Assembly (NCBI RefSeq): GCF_002234675.1
Contig: NC_019872.2
Span: forward strand, 9,936,950-10,000,949
Source: Oryzias latipes
Lineage: Eukaryota; Chordata; Actinopteri; Beloniformes; Adrianichthyidae
Reading direction: 5' to 3'
DNA: 64,000 nucleotides
Below are positions 1 through 13,411 of this stretch, piece after piece. Below the pieces are notes generated by a model, which saw nothing but the letters and a program-made list of their open reading frames with translations, searched no databases and was not told the DNA's origin. Position numbers and translations under genes: made by a program. Numbering within the stretch: position 1 is the first letter of the stretch; each line of letters opens with the position of its first letter.

Positions 1-763
1 GGAGCTGGGAATTTATAACTGCACAATGAGACAAACTGGGGTTTTAATAAAGATAGAGTGCTCTATGACTTCCTGGCTTTTGATCAACCCTAAGCAAGGA
101 TTATTCGTCACTGAGTTCTCCTTTTTATTCTCAAACTAGCCCAGCTTGTTTGGACGTTTGTATGAGAATCAGAATCCGCTTAAAGTGAATAAAAAAGGCA
201 GGCGGTACGAACAACGGACACCGTTTTGAAGCAGAAATGACATCACCAAAACCTCTATCACTGTCCTGGTAGTCACTATGACTGTCAAGTCCTAACCCCC
301 ATGTAAAACTAGGTTCAACACCGAAAGCAAAACTTCTGAAATAAAACTATAAATTGATGACGGCGAGCAAAGAAAAGACAAAAAATGAAAATGCAAAACG
401 GGAGCTCTTAAAAACAGTATTTTTCATTTAGTGACAGTTTTAGATTTATAGATTTATTAAAAGTACAGTTTTTAACATTTTTATGATTTCTTCCAAGTTT
501 AGAATATATATATATTTTTCAATTTGCACATTTAAAAAAATGTATCAAAAAGCACACTTGTTTTTTTGTTTTTAATTTACAGTTTGGTTTTTCATTCACT
601 ATGTGCTGCATTGACCTTTAGCAGGCGTTTAAGAGTACAATGTTTTTCTTTAACTTTTACATTTTAGGGACATTTTTAAGCTATCTCTGTCTGCTGTTGA
701 CGGCAGAGTCTCAACACTGTAGAAACAAATTCTTTCATTAGCGTTTCTAACTTTGTCCACCAG
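1..763 (+). other. pds5b: intron of pds5b (no exon seen)
   Basis: AT-rich sequence upstream of the first recognisable pds5b exon. The exon that should precede it (encoding the human stretch before LLVERIF) is not here, so the window starts inside an intron. I see no RNA gene or recognisable mobile element. Confidence 0.7.
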
Positions 764-3700
764 GCTGCTGGTGGAGCGGGTCTTTGCTCAGTATATGGTT
801 CCTCACAACCTGGAAACTGCTGAGAGAATGAAGTGTCTGTACTACCTGTACGCTACTCTCGATACAAATGCTGTCAAGTAAGTGAGTTTTTGCCCAAACT
901 AGTGAGCAGCTTTCTTTTTTCTTTCATTTTTTTTTTACTCTGCCTGTTTTCCTTTGTGGTAAATCTAGAGCTCTAAATGAGATGTGGAAGTGCCAGAACC
1001 TGTTAAGACACCATGTTAAAGACTTACTGGATCTGATCAAAAAACCTAAGGTATTCCTAAGTGACCATTTCTACAGCACAATGTCAGATGGGTCTCTAAT
1101 TAAAAGAACTTTGTGTTTTATTAGAGTGAAGCGTCCTCCAAGGCCGTGTATGCCAAAATCATGGTGATTACAAGTATGTCATCTCTTTTAAGTTACTTTA
1201 AAGCACTGCATCGTTTTTTCTGCTTTGTTTGTTGATTTCTTTTCCTGTTTTTTCATATACTAGAAGCATTTTTTTTGTCTGTGTGTGTAAAAAGGGAACC
1301 TGCCAGATCCAGGCAAAGCCCAGGACTTTGTGAAGAAGCTGGCTCAGGTCCTGGACGATGATGAGCGGATCAGAGATCAGCTGGAAACGTTGGTCAGCCC
1401 CACCTGCTCCTGCAAGCAGGCAGAAGTCTGTGTGGTGAGTGTAGCCATGGTGCCCACAATGTTGGCTCAGGTTCCACCATTTGGAACAAATGTTGTTATT
1501 GTTTTATTTCAGGCTGAATAGAGTTATGATGCAAACAAATTCATCAGATTTTTGTGACGACGTTATCATTTCAATTAGTTTTTCGATTTAGACCAATCTG
1601 TTCCAGTTTTCTTGACCTTATAACCTGTAATGACTGAGAACAACCACAAGAGACAAAATGTCATGTTAATGAAATGTCCAGCAGATGAGCTCCAATGTAC
1701 ATTCAGTCACTCAGAGGAACTCAATCACACTAAGATCAGAAGAAGCTTGAATTGATTCCTCTTTTTGATCTCATAGCCTGGGATAATTACTTCATAGTGG
1801 ACAACTTTCATCCATTTAAATGTAAACAAACTCAATCATCTACCTTCATTTGAGCCTAATGGTGGCTTTAGCTTGGTGGAAGCAGACGTGTGGAATGACT
1901 CCACTTTATTAGCTCTGAGTAAGAACAGTGCAGATTGCAATATCTGTGTTGCAGAGTCATTTATATATGAAGGGTATTTCCCAAAGGATGTTTGTGAAAC
2001 CAGCGTGACTTAACCGCATCCAGACCCCTTCAAGAAAAAATCTGGAAATTCCCAAGGAAAAACTGTTTATTTCAAACTTTAGACTTTTTCAGAACAGCAG
2101 GATTTGTACTTTTTGTTTTAAATTTATGTTTTTTGGTATTTAAATTTGATGGGAATTCACAGGTTTTTTTTTCCTTTTCTTTTTAATTTTGCATTTGTTT
2201 TTCTAAAGATGCGCACACTGTTGGCAAGTTTAGCAGTTTTAGTCAAATGTTTTTTTAAGGGAAGGAGTTCAGCTGCACAGATTTGAAGGCAGCGAGGCAA
2301 CAGCTGCACACAATTGTAGCTTTTTCTTTGAGGCAAAATTGATTATTGAAAGCTATAATGCTACATAACAATCGGAGTGTAAAGGGATAAAAGGCATGTC
2401 CGCTTAAGATTAGTTTGCTTTGGATGTCTCTGGACTTCAAAATCCAACCGTGAATGATGTATTTACCTATGTTCTTTATTCCAGAGAGACATCACTAAAA
2501 AGCTGGGCAGCCCCAAACAACCCAGCAATCCATTCCTGGAAATGGTGAAGTTTCTGTTGGAGAGAATCGCTCCCGTTCACATCGACACCGAGTCCATCAG
2601 GTGAGGATTCTTTTTTCCTACAAGCTGCTAAAAGTAAGTGACGTTGGATTTGTACTGGGTTATAATTTCTATCCTTTTGCTTTTCTTTCATCCTTGTCAT
2701 TCTCGCCACCAGTGCTTTAATAAAGCAGGTGAATAAATCCATAGACGGGACAGCCGATGATGAAGAGGAGGGAGTTCCTACAGATGAGGCGATCAGAGCA
2801 GGACTGGAACTGCTTAAGGTGAAAACTAGTAAACACAGCAGACAGTTATACATTTAGTTTTCTTCTTTCACAAACTTAGAGCAGAGGATTTTGTTACGCC
2901 CCCACTAGGCTCTGTTGTGCAGGTGACCAAATGAGTTAAAAAAAAAAACTGGAGATAAAAAATAACTTCTATTTACTATACAACAGAAGACAAACAAAAC
3001 ATACTTTCTTTAAATCCTTCAAAATAAAGGTCACACACTGACTGCCGGGCCACCAACCAGAAGCTCCTACAAGCTCCAACCAAAATCAAAACTGATAAAC
3101 TGTGAGCCCAGCTCACTGCCACCACAGGAAGGGGCGTTAAGATGCTCCTCTTTTATTCTCGTCTAAAGCCATCAAAACCACCAGTATCTGGATAGGGGCG
3201 TGTCAAACCGAAGAACACAAACTTAGAAATTTGTTTTATGGGATTTTATTCTATATTGTGGCCTTTTCCCCTCCCCATCAGGTGCTGTCCTTCACTCACC
3301 CAGTGTCCTTTCACTCCGCTGAGACTTTTGAGTCTTTGCTGGGCTGTCTGAAAATGGATGACGAGAAAGTTGCAGAAGCGGCGCTGCAGATCTTCAAGAA
3401 CACTGGCAGCAAGATGGAGGAGAGTTTCCCTCACATTAAGTCGTACGTCTCATTACTACACGACATTTCTTCTCTATTGTGTTTGGCGGCTTCATATTCT
3501 GGTGAGGAATGTGTAGACTTTCCCTTCACGCCTTTCTCCTTCTTGCTCCCTCAAGTGTTCTATTGCCAGTACTGCAAGCCAAAGCAAAGAGAGGACCTCC
3601 TCGACAGGCTAAATATGCCATCCACTGCATCAACGCAATGTTCAGCAACAGAGACACACACTTTGCCCAAATATTTGAGGTCAGCCAAATGAAATCTGTA

Positions 3701-6700
3701 AAGCATGAAATGAAAATAACTTGCTGTAGAACTTTAGACTTGTTTTTAAGTGAAGGTCTGCAAATTTCCTAAAACAGTTCCTAATCTCCCGGATGTAAAG
3801 CACACTCTGAGTTTGTTTCTTGTTGAACGGATGTGTGAAATGTTTTTGTCTGTCCAGCCTCTACACAAAAGCCTGGATCCAGCTAACCTGGAGCAGCTCA
3901 TCACTCCTTTAACAACCCTCGGCCATCTGGCCCAGCTGGCCCCAGAACAGTTTGCTGCGCCGCTCAAATCTCTAGTTGCCAACTTCATAGTGAAGGATCT
4001 GCTCATGAACGACAGGGTAGGAATGTGCACATCGTGTTCACGGTGGTCATGTTTGGAGCCAGGGCTCCTGTTCCTGAGCAGCAGCCACTCAGTTGTGTTG
4101 TTTCCTCCAAGAGGCGTGTGTCACTGCCAAAATATTGAATCACAATTTGCATCATTACATAACACAATTACAAGAAATAAAAAAAATTATTCTAAATTTG
4201 TTCTACAAAAGTAATTTTTTTGTTGACAAAAAACATTTCAAATGCGATTTCAAATGAAATAAAACATTATAATGAAAGTATACAATTTTTCTAAATATGA
4301 ACAAAAATCAGCTTTTTGTCTTTAAAAAAACAGAATAAATTGTTTTAATAAATAATCTAAAAGATTTCATGAATCAATATTGCATTAAGTAAAGACTCAC
4401 TTGATTTAATTCATTAATAATTTTTTAAACACAGCCCCAGTTTCTTTTTTACTGTAAACCAGAACTGCCTTTACGCCTAAAAAACCTTTTTATTACATCT
4501 TGTCTGACTCAAACCGACATCATTTTTGTGCTTCCTGTAGATTCCTGGCAAGAAAACAACCAAACTGTGGGTTCCAGATGATGAAGTGTCTCCAGAAACG
4601 CAGGCTAAGGTCAGTCCTTCATCTCCTCATACTATTCTTAAAAACACATTCAGGTCAGACTATTGTACCGATTACAATAGGAGCTCAGGTTTGTGTAACG
4701 TCCTTTATTTTCATTGCTATCAAGCTTTGTAAATAAAATTGTGTGTCCTTTTTTGTCATCTTCCACCCAGATCCAGGGCATCAAACTGATGGTGAGGTGG
4801 CTGCTGGGAGTCAAGAACAACCAGAGCAAATCGGGGAACTCCACCCTGAGGATGCTGACTGCTATTTTACACAGCGATGGAGACCTGACTGAGCAGGGCA
4901 GGATGGGGTGAGAGAGGGACTGTTTTTCCACAGAAACAAACGGAATAACCTTTTGGGAGAACTCTCTGAATTGAAGCTTTGGTTTTTGTTAGGTATTATT
5001 AGTAAACGAACTGACGAACTTTCTCCTACAGTAAGCCGGACATGTCGAGGCTGCGGCTGGCAGCAGCGTGCGCCCTGCTGAAGCTGGCACAGGAGCCCTG
5101 CTATCATGAAATCATCACACTGGAGCAATATCAGCTTTGTGCTCTTGTCATCAATGTAAGAACTTTGATTTGTGGTTATTTATGTTTTGTTTTAGGTAAT
5201 GCACAAAGTGTCTCTTGTAATCTTTCTGTTGGTAGGCAATCTTCCTACAGATTTCCTCTTTTCACACTTTCTTTGTTTTTAATTGATCTTCCCAGGATGA
5301 GTGCTACCAGGTCCGACAGTGTTTTGCCCAGAAGCTTCACCGTGGTCTGTGTCGCCTCCGCCTGCCGCTGGAGTACATGGCCGTGTTCGCTTTGTGTGCC
5401 AAGGACCCCGTTAAGGAGAGAAGGGCTCACGCCCGCCAGTGCCTGGTGAAAAACGTCAACATACGGCGAGAGTACCTCAAGCAGCACGCCGCCATCAGCG
5501 GTGAGGAACTGCAGGAAACCCGGCGAAGCTTTCCCCGGAACAACACTGGACCTTTAAGAGTGAAATTTGTTTTCCTTTCTTTGTGTTTACCAACAGACAA
5601 GCTGCTGTCTCTGCTGCCGGAGTACGTGGTGCCGTACACCGTACACCTACTGGCACACGATCCAGACTACGTGAAAGTTCAGGACATCGAGCAGCTGAAG
5701 GAAATCAAAGAGTATGTTTCTATGGGTGGATTTTAGAAACAGAAATAAGTTTGATCATGTCACACGGCAATCAGTGCTGGATTCATCATATTATTGCCAT
5801 TAATTACCATGCAATTAACTGCCAGAACTCCACTGATTCATAAATATGTTACTGAGACTGTTATAGACTGAATCACGTGTCAAACTAAAGGCCCGCGGGC
5901 CAAATGTGGCGAGAGACATAAACGTTTTTAATTTCTTAGAAGAAAAAAATAAAAATTGGTGTGTATTTATTCATATCTTCGGGGAATCAGACTTGAAATA
6001 TCGGATTGGTCTACTATACGTTAGGACTTAAGGACTTATGATAGAGTAACAAGCAAACATGTGTTTTCTATGCAACTGCAATTGTCACTTTAAAAAGTTA
6101 TAGTAAATAAATAATGAGTTATTTAACATTCAGGAGTAGTTACATTTATTTTCAATAACATTTAGTTACATGAATAATTTATTGCTGGCCCTTTGAGGAC
6201 AGCCACTATGCTGATGTGGCCCTCAGTGAAAATGGGTTTGACACCCCTGGACTAAATGTAATCTATAAAAAGAGCTGAATGTTTCTTAAGAATTTGTGGA
6301 AGTCCTAGGCAAATATTACAACTTTAAAATAAATGTCATCGTATTAATTTTTATAATTTTCCTGTTTGGACATTCTATGTGAAATACTGAAATTGGCGGC
6401 AGACACGAGTTGACCCTTTAAACGCCAGAACTGTTGCCGGTGACACCTAAATATCACACGCTCTTTGACGAGCTGTAACTCTTCAAGCGTTTAGGCGATC
6501 AACGTAAATCAGCTTATTCTGATGAAGAGAAGAGCAGCTTTTCATATCGACTTTGCATCGATATGCAGAGCTACTTCTCTCCACAACAGTCAGCTGATGT
6601 GTTCATTGTTTAAGCGCTTCGCTTCTGTAATACGTTGAATATCAGCGCATTCAACACTTCATACCATTTCTCTGCTTGGGTGAAGACTAGAAAATCCGGT

Positions 6701-9700
6701 TTATTAAGCTGCTGTTTTTTTTTATTAGTTTCTATTATCATTTTTGGAATGTTTTTTTTTTTACAGGGATTGAATTTTTATGAATATTTGTTTTCCTTTT
6801 TGGTTTGTGTTTAGGAGGTTGAGCCAGAGCAAAGTATTTTTAGATTTCTCTGTCTCCGCTTTTTGCGCTGACTCGACTCTGGTGTGTCTCCTCAGAGCTT
6901 TATGGTTTGTGCTGGAGATCATCATGGCCAAGAACGAGAACAACAGCCACGCTTTCATCAGAAAAATGGTGGAAAATATGAAACAGACAAAAGACGCCCA
7001 GGCTGCCACTGATCCCAAAAGCAATGAGGTACGTGATATTTATGTGAATCCAACTTCACTGAATATGTATTGATCCCGTATATAATTCTTTGCTGATCAG
7101 ATGTTTTCTTATTTCCAGAAACTGTACACGGTGTGTGACGTAGCCATGAACATCATCATGTCAAAAAGCACCACCTACAGCCTGGAGTCGCCTAAAGACC
7201 CGGTGCTGCCTTCACGCTTCTTCACCAAACCAGACAAGGTTAGGATCTACGACCCAAGAGTTTTGCAGCAAACTCTGCTCAGAAATGTAGTTTTATGGGT
7301 AGAGTAAGTTCAGAGGTTTTGAACTCATCTCTATTGTAGTTGATACGAGTGAACTGCTTTTTATGGATTCAGTTCATTTGTAAAAAAAAATAAGACAATA
7401 TAACAACTTTTTTGGAAAGCTCCAACAACAAATTCTGTTTTCCCCCCAGAATTTCAGCAACACTAAAAACTACCTTCCCCCAGAGATGAAGGCGTTCTTC
7501 ACACCAGGAAAAGTAAATGTCATAAACCCCTAAAAATGTCGGCGGTTTATCACCCGTGAAGCTAAAAACCTTTTCAAATTGCTGTCTGTTTGTCGCTTTA
7601 GCCCAAGTCTGCTAACGTTTTGGGGGCGGTAAACAAACCGCTGTCATCGGCGGGTAAACAGCTGCAGAGTAAAGGCTCCCGTATGGAGACCACCAGCAAC
7701 AACGACTCCTCGTCCAATCCGGGCTCCCCACAGCGCACCAAGAGCAGGTATGATGGGAGAAACCCTCCGACTGTAAATGACAACTGGACTGACCGAGTGA
7801 GTGAGTCTGACACGACCCATAGAAAATGGTTTTTCGACGTTGTCACTAAAAAGTGATTGGTCAGAGTTTGAATCAACGTTTCTATGGCAACCACTCTTGC
7901 CAATCAGGAGTGAGCTGGTTTTAAGGGGGCGGTCAATCAATTGTTTTGAGCGTTTGACATGAGACCACATACTTTTATTGAGGCACCTGATTGGTCAGTT
8001 TATCTTAGGGATACTGAAAATGACAGACGACACGGAAGCATGGACCGCGTCATCCGTTCATTTCTGATAATGGAAACCTCAAGGAGCATTATCCCGCTTA
8101 AACCATGGTCATCTACGAAAAAAGTGTGTATTCAATCAGAATTTAATACTTTAAGATGGTTATTTTTTTAGGTTTAAATAGTTTTTTCACAAAAAGCTAA
8201 CTATCTGATAGGTGGTTCGACTGCAGCGGCAAAGGAAAACGATGATCCTCATGATGCGTTAAAAGCATCAGGTCAGAGAGAAAGGTCACCGCTTACGGCT
8301 TGTTTTTGTCCAGAAGATGAATTAAAAGTTAATCCCTTCTTTTAGAATCTTATCTCTCTTTTCTACTGCTGCATCGCAGTTTTGCAGCCAAACAGAATGG
8401 AGTATTCACCTGGACCGTGGTATAGAATGACTGAGTAATAGCTGTTTATTTCTCATTAGAAATCTTTGGGATTTTGGTTTCTTGGAGGAGCCAGCTGGTA
8501 CTTCCCCTTTTTTTGGGGGGGGGGGGCTTTCAGTCCAGTTCTCATATACAGCCTCATCTGACGGAGCCCAGAGCTTGTAGCAGCCAACACTAATCCAGAC
8601 TTTGTTTGAATTTGTAGTAAACAACAGTTTGATAAAAAGTTTGTGACAAATCCTCTATTAGCCTTAAAAGAGTTGCTGCTTTTCTCCATTGCTGGATGTA
8701 GAATAACAGCTGATAAATGCTTTTGTTTCAGGCACGACAGCACAGAAATGGACCACAGTGAAAATGAAGACATCTGCCTGAAGAGAGCAGACAGTGATAA
8801 GGTATTTCACTTCACATGTATTTACCTCAGGAATCGCCAACAAATTATCCCTTTTTTCATTTGAAAGTAGAGTTTGTGGCTTTTAATGATGTAGAGATGA
8901 GTTGTGGTGGATGTGCTTTCATATTTATGCTCCATAAACAAGAGCCTTATCTGGAATTACTCAGTAGCTGAGGGAAAGGGGCCGGACTGCTGTTGGCGGC
9001 TTGAGTGCTGCCGGTCATCAATCCTCGTGGCCGTGTTTGAATGTGCTGTGCAAACACCAGCTGGAGTTGGGCAAATACAAACTGACATGAAAAACCTTTA
9101 AACTGTTTGTCTTTGCTTGTAGTTCTACTTCTGAAAATGTAAACAAGTTATTGTGTCAACAGAAAATAACGTTTAATTTAGTTTTCTTTTAGTGTTTTTT
9201 TTTCACATTTAGTGATTTGAAATGTTGGTTTTTTACTTTTTTTTTTCTTTTTTTTTTTAAGGATTTAGATTTATTTTTACATTTTATTTTGAAAATACTA
9301 CCATTGTGTAACTAAATTCCCCACTGGAAGCTTGTTGTAAATCCATCTGCCAACACACTAATACTCCTCTTTTTTTTCTTTTTACTAGGACATTGAAAAG
9401 CCTCGCGGCCGCAAAAGGGGCGTGGCTTCCAACGACGACCAGGAGATCAAGCCGAAACGAGGGCGTAAAAAAGCCGCCGCGACTGTAGTGGCCGAGTCCG
9501 AGGACCAATGGGACGAGGACAGCCGACCCGAGGACGAGCAGAACAGTCCCCCCAAAAAGGCTCGCAGGGGCCGGCCGCCGAAGTCCGCCGCCGCCGCCAA
9601 CCAGGACACTCCTGCCAAGGGAAGGAGGGGCCGCAAGAAGGCAGTTCCTTCTCACGAGGAGGAGGAAGAAGAGGAAGATGAAGAGGAGGAGGAGAGGGGG

Positions 9701-11968
9701 GATGAGGATGAGGAGGAAGAAGACGACGATGACAGGAGTAGTGAAAACATAGAAGTGAAGACGAAGGGAGGAAGACAAGCCAGAGCGCCGCGGCGATCTC
9801 AAGGGTGCGACTCGTCTACTCATTAGTCCCCTGTGTTCTTCTAGAGGTTTGGACCTGAACTCCTTTTGTTTGCTCAACAGCTCAGAGTCAGCAGAGTCCA
9901 CCCCACAGAAGAGGAGAGGGCGCCCCCCCAAATCCGCTCAGCCTGCAGCAAAGAAACCAGCGTAAGAAGCTCCTAAAGACCAACTCCCATGTGTTTTTAC
10001 CTGATGATGGTGAAAGAACGTTTAGCTTGAAATTGCATTTTGGAGGATTTCTGTATTCTGTTTGTTGTGAATCAGAGCAGATGAAAACATTTGTGACATA
10101 GAAACAATGTGGGTGGGCTTTGAGCTCCCGGCTCCGCCCCATTCTGATGCATCCACTTGTAGACTACTAGATCCGTGTACGTCTAGTCCAGGGGTCAGCA
10201 ACCTTTTTTACTCAAAGAGCCATTTGGGACCGCCCCTAATGAAAAAAAAAGCACCCGGAGCCACAACCCGTTTTGACATCATTATATATATTATGCATGT
10301 ATATATTATATCAAGGGTGCTCATTACGTCGATCTTCAAGGACATGAGTGTAGATCGCGGGCCAGAAAAGATAAAAAAAAGTACTTCTTAAAAATCCACC
10401 AGCCAATCAAAATCCTCACTGAAAAGTACGGGACTTGATTGACATGTAAATTGACCAATCGGACATCCTCTGAAACATACATCACTGCAAATGCACATTG
10501 TGTTCTTAAAAAGGTGATACCGCGGTCGCGTGTGGGCGGAGCCACCAGCTGAAGTTCTGGTCTGATCGCTGCATGGAGCGATGTGTTTGTCAATGCATGG
10601 TAGACACTGAGAATGTGGAGAGATCAGGTTTATTGTTTTGAATAGTTCTACTTGGTAATCATGTTTCAAAATCATTTATAAAATCATCCCAGGGAAAGTC
10701 TCTGCTTCAACTCCTGCAGGGAAAGCTGCGTCTCAATCTGACGCCGTGTTTGCATCTCTCTGACAGAGTTTGAAGCCAAAGCCCCTCCCCCGCCTCTCTA
10801 CCTGCTTTTCCTCTCTACCTGTTCACCTGTTCACATCCTCTGCAGCTGAGATTTGTTTCCCCCGCGCTCCTCAGTTTGTCCTACACAGAGAGTGCAAAAT
10901 ACGACAGTCAGGGCGCTCCAGCGCAGCACACGGATGAAAGAGCCGGGCGCAGGTTATAGCGGGGATAGAGCGGGTTAAGCAAATGAATGGAAGAAGGCGG
11001 CCCGCTGAAGAAATATTCAATATTGTACACATTTTATTATTAGTCTGAACTATCTTTTATTTAGAAAAATCTTTTATTTTTCTAAATCAGTCCAGTGCAA
11101 AAAAAAAAACATCAACAAAAGTTATGTTGGGCGGTTTTTGGCTGGGTCTGGCGGTTTTCAGATGACTTTTGGGCTGGAAAACTGTGACTCTATCTGGCAA
11201 CACTGGCGCAAACTCTCTGTCATCAGCGAGTTGCACGTCAAGTTCCCGGCAGAAGATCACTCCGGACCGCGTGTGTCCTCCTGCTGTCAGCTCTGCAGTT
11301 CTCGCCCGATAAATACGAGCTCATTTAGGAAGCTGGTTTTGACGTGGTACGCGCTTCGTACGGAGCCAGCAGATGAAAAAACTAAAATAAAATTTAATTA
11401 TTATAAAATATTCATTATTTTCCAAAGTCACAGGGAGCCACAACAGAAGGATGAAAGAGCCACATGTGGCTCCGGAGCCATGGGTTGCCGACCCCTGGTC
11501 TAGTCTGAGCAGGTATCTCGCTCGAGCCCCCACTTAAACCGAATGTCCTCACAAAATGTCTTTTACAAGGTTTTTGTTTAAAATTAAAATAAATAAAAAA
11601 CAAATAACTGGACTGATGGAGACGAAATGCAGAAATATTTCTAAACGGGACACGTTTGAACCGTTTGAGCTTTTATTTTGTCGAGCGTCTGTGGTATGAA
11701 GTTATGATTCAGCGTTACGTTCTGGTGATTTTCCAGGCGTGGAGGAAGAACGAAAGCCGCCGCCGCCACAAGGGAGGACTCTGAGGATGAAGATGAAGAA
11801 GAGGATGAGGAGCAGGAAGATGAGCCAACACCCAGGGTACAGATTGGAAACTTTTTTAAAGCCCCAATTAAAATAATAATAATAACAATAATTTTGAAAA
11901 AGTTCACCTTCATTTGATCTTTTTTTTTTTTTTAGGGTCGCAAGAAGGCAGCTGGGCGACGAAGATGA
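764..11968 (+). CDS. pds5b: Pds5b, cohesin-associated factor B (3' part, 23 coding exons)
   Basis: Pds5 proteins bind the cohesin ring in the nucleus and control its loading, release and acetylation. Exons: 764-877, 969-1050, 1125-1173, 1295-1434, 2485-2600, 2713-2818, 3282-3442, 3556-3679, 3858-4016, 4541-4609, 4771-4907, 5032-5155, 5296-5500, 5597-5711, 6896-7028, 7119-7238, 7450-7512, 7602-7747, 8732-8801, 9389-9804, 9881-9961, 11737-11836, 11936-11968 (TGA). All junctions are GT-AG and the phases close, giving about 953 residues that match human PDS5B from about residue 466 to the end (for example [20 protein letters not shown] and [20 protein letters not shown]). The HEAT-repeat body is highly conserved. 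The last four exons encode AT-hook-like blocks ([48 protein letters not shown]) separated by acidic runs. The paralogue call (B, not A) rests on the klotho neighbour. The 5' half lies outside the window. Confidence 0.96.
5867..6257. mobile_element. hAT-type MITE in a pds5b intron
   Basis: A 375-bp element (5875-6249) between imperfect terminal repeats. The left end reads CACGTGTCAAACT and the right end reads GTTTGACACCCCTG. It is flanked by an 8-bp near-duplication (GACTGAAT at 5867-5874, GACTAAAT at 6250-6257; 7 of 8 match). It has no coding capacity. The 8-bp target site and CAGGGG-type ends fit a non-autonomous hAT element. Confidence 0.75.
7797..8560 (+). repeat. dispersed repeat R2, copy 1
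   Basis: Intronic pds5b sequence with patchy similarity, in the same order and orientation, to 22745-23207. Shared landmarks are GACCCATAGAAAATG-like, ACCACTCTTGCCAATCAGGA, CTTTTATTGAGGCACCTGAT, GGGATTTTGGTTTCTTGG and a G-run. Boundaries are approximate and no coding region or terminal repeats were recognised. Confidence 0.5.
9974..11560 (-). repeat. dispersed repeat R1, copy E, split by a hAT element
   Basis: Immediately after the pds5b exon ending at 9961 the sequence matches the reverse complement of R1 copies at 49.9 and 59.8 kb (landmarks TTTTTACCTGATGATGG, AAATTGCATTTTGGAGG, GATGCATCCACTTGTAGAC). The match stops at 10188 and resumes at 11498 (TGAGCAGGTATCTCGCTC, compare TGAGCTGGTATCTGGCTC). 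The gap is filled by a hAT element. Confidence 0.65.
10181..11505. mobile_element. non-autonomous hAT element, 1309 bp
   Basis: The element (10189-11497) begins CAGGGGTCAGCAACC and ends GGTTGCCGACCCCTG, a 15-bp terminal inverted repeat with one mismatch. It is flanked by a perfect 8-bp direct repeat GTCTAGTC (10181-10188 and 11498-11505). Both are hallmarks of the hAT superfamily. No transposase reading frame is present, so it depends on an enzyme encoded elsewhere. It lies in the intron before the last two pds5b exons. Confidence 0.92.
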
Positions 11969-13411
11969 GCTAGAATCTAGCGGAGGATGGCAGAAGAAAG
12001 GCCCGTTTTCCCTGCGAAGTGAAGAGGGAACGACGCCGCCAGAAAGAAATGGACACTGAACTTTTTTAACTTTTCATATGCCGTTGCTCCTACTGTTACA
12101 CAGACCCGTACACGTGCACACTACACCAGAACATCCGCATCCGTTGTGGGTTTATGCTTTGTGTTGCATTGTGATGACGTTCACCGCATTAGGTAAAGCT
12201 CATTTTAACAGGAAAAACAAAAAAAAGCCGAAAAAGATCCCTCTTGTAAATAGTCCCTTCTGTCTGTTTCATGTTCTGTTGTTGTGTTTTTATCTTGACT
12301 GGGTGATGCTGTAATGCCTTTTCCCACTGACGATGATGATTATTATTATTATTATTATTAAAGTGCTCCCATAAAGCAATACTGCTTTTCAAACTCCTCA
12401 TGATTTTAACAGAGTTTAACTTTTTTTTTCTTTTTTAACATCAAATATGTCACCTGACCTTTAATGCAAACATGTTTTTGTTTACAGCTCTGTATAATAT
12501 TATTCTTTTTTTTTTATATTGAGTACTTAAGTGTGAGAAAGCTGTCCACATGTAGGTTTTCCTCCGGTTGTTCTGGTGTTTGTTTCGTTCCTCGGTTTGT
12601 TTCCCGCTGATAGGAAGTCATGGTCGGCCGTGTTTTGTCGTGTTGGTCGCCGCTGATCTTTTTGGCCTGGCATCCACCCAGTCAGATCCTTTGTTGTATC
12701 AATATAATTCTCTATGAAACCAGACATGCATGATTTCTCTTTATTTCAATTCACTGAGGAGAAACGGTTAACTCCCCCCTTCAGCGGGGATCATTTAGTT
12801 TCAGCGGAAGCAGATGAGGTGGGGGGGGTGACTTCAGCTTTTAAAGCCCATCAAAAGGAAATTATATACATTTTTTAGTATTTCTATGGGACAGCTACTT
12901 TTTTACAAAATATGACATTTTTATCAAAAGGAAAATTAACAGATGGTTGCTTTTTTCTTCTAATTTTTTAAATGTAGTTCCTGGGTTCTCCAGGGACTGG
13001 TTGATCTTTTAACAGCCTTCCTGTGTCGTTCGAGGCTCGTTGTTCCTCACATTAGCTATGCGCACACACTTGAACTTCCCAGAACCCCCCACCTGATGGA
13101 AAATCACCTGCGCTTTGTCTTTCTCTTGGTCGTGATCCGGCATTCTCTTTACTTCTCTGTGACTTTTTCTATTAGAAGAAAGTGGCTCTTTGTTTTTGTT
13201 TTGTTTTTTTCTGTTCCAGCAACAGCTCTCCTTTGGTTTTGAGCTCTAAAACCAAAAAAAAAAAAAAGAGTAGCAACTTTTATTTTATCTTTCCTTTTAA
13301 GGCTTTAAAAAGCCTAAATATAGTTAATTACTGGTATTAAAGTAGTTTGTGGTGGTGATAATTCAGTAACATTGCCTCAGAGCATCATTTACAGCATTTA
13401 TTTGAAATAAA
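11969..13411 (+). other. pds5b: probable pds5b 3' UTR
   Basis: Follows the TGA at 11966-11968. It holds a (ATT)n microsatellite near 12335-12361 and no credible reading frame. The first AATAAA noticed in a plausible place is at 13406-13411, so the transcript may end shortly after it. The end is inferred from that signal alone. Confidence 0.5.

Noticed and set aside
2880-3230. Intronic block starting TTACGCCCCCACTAGG that resembles a repeat
   Set aside because: No second copy in the window and no terminal repeats found.
9284-9931. 215-aa open frame on the minus strand
   Set aside because: Antisense shadow of the GC-rich, repetitive AT-hook exon of pds5b; low-complexity product.
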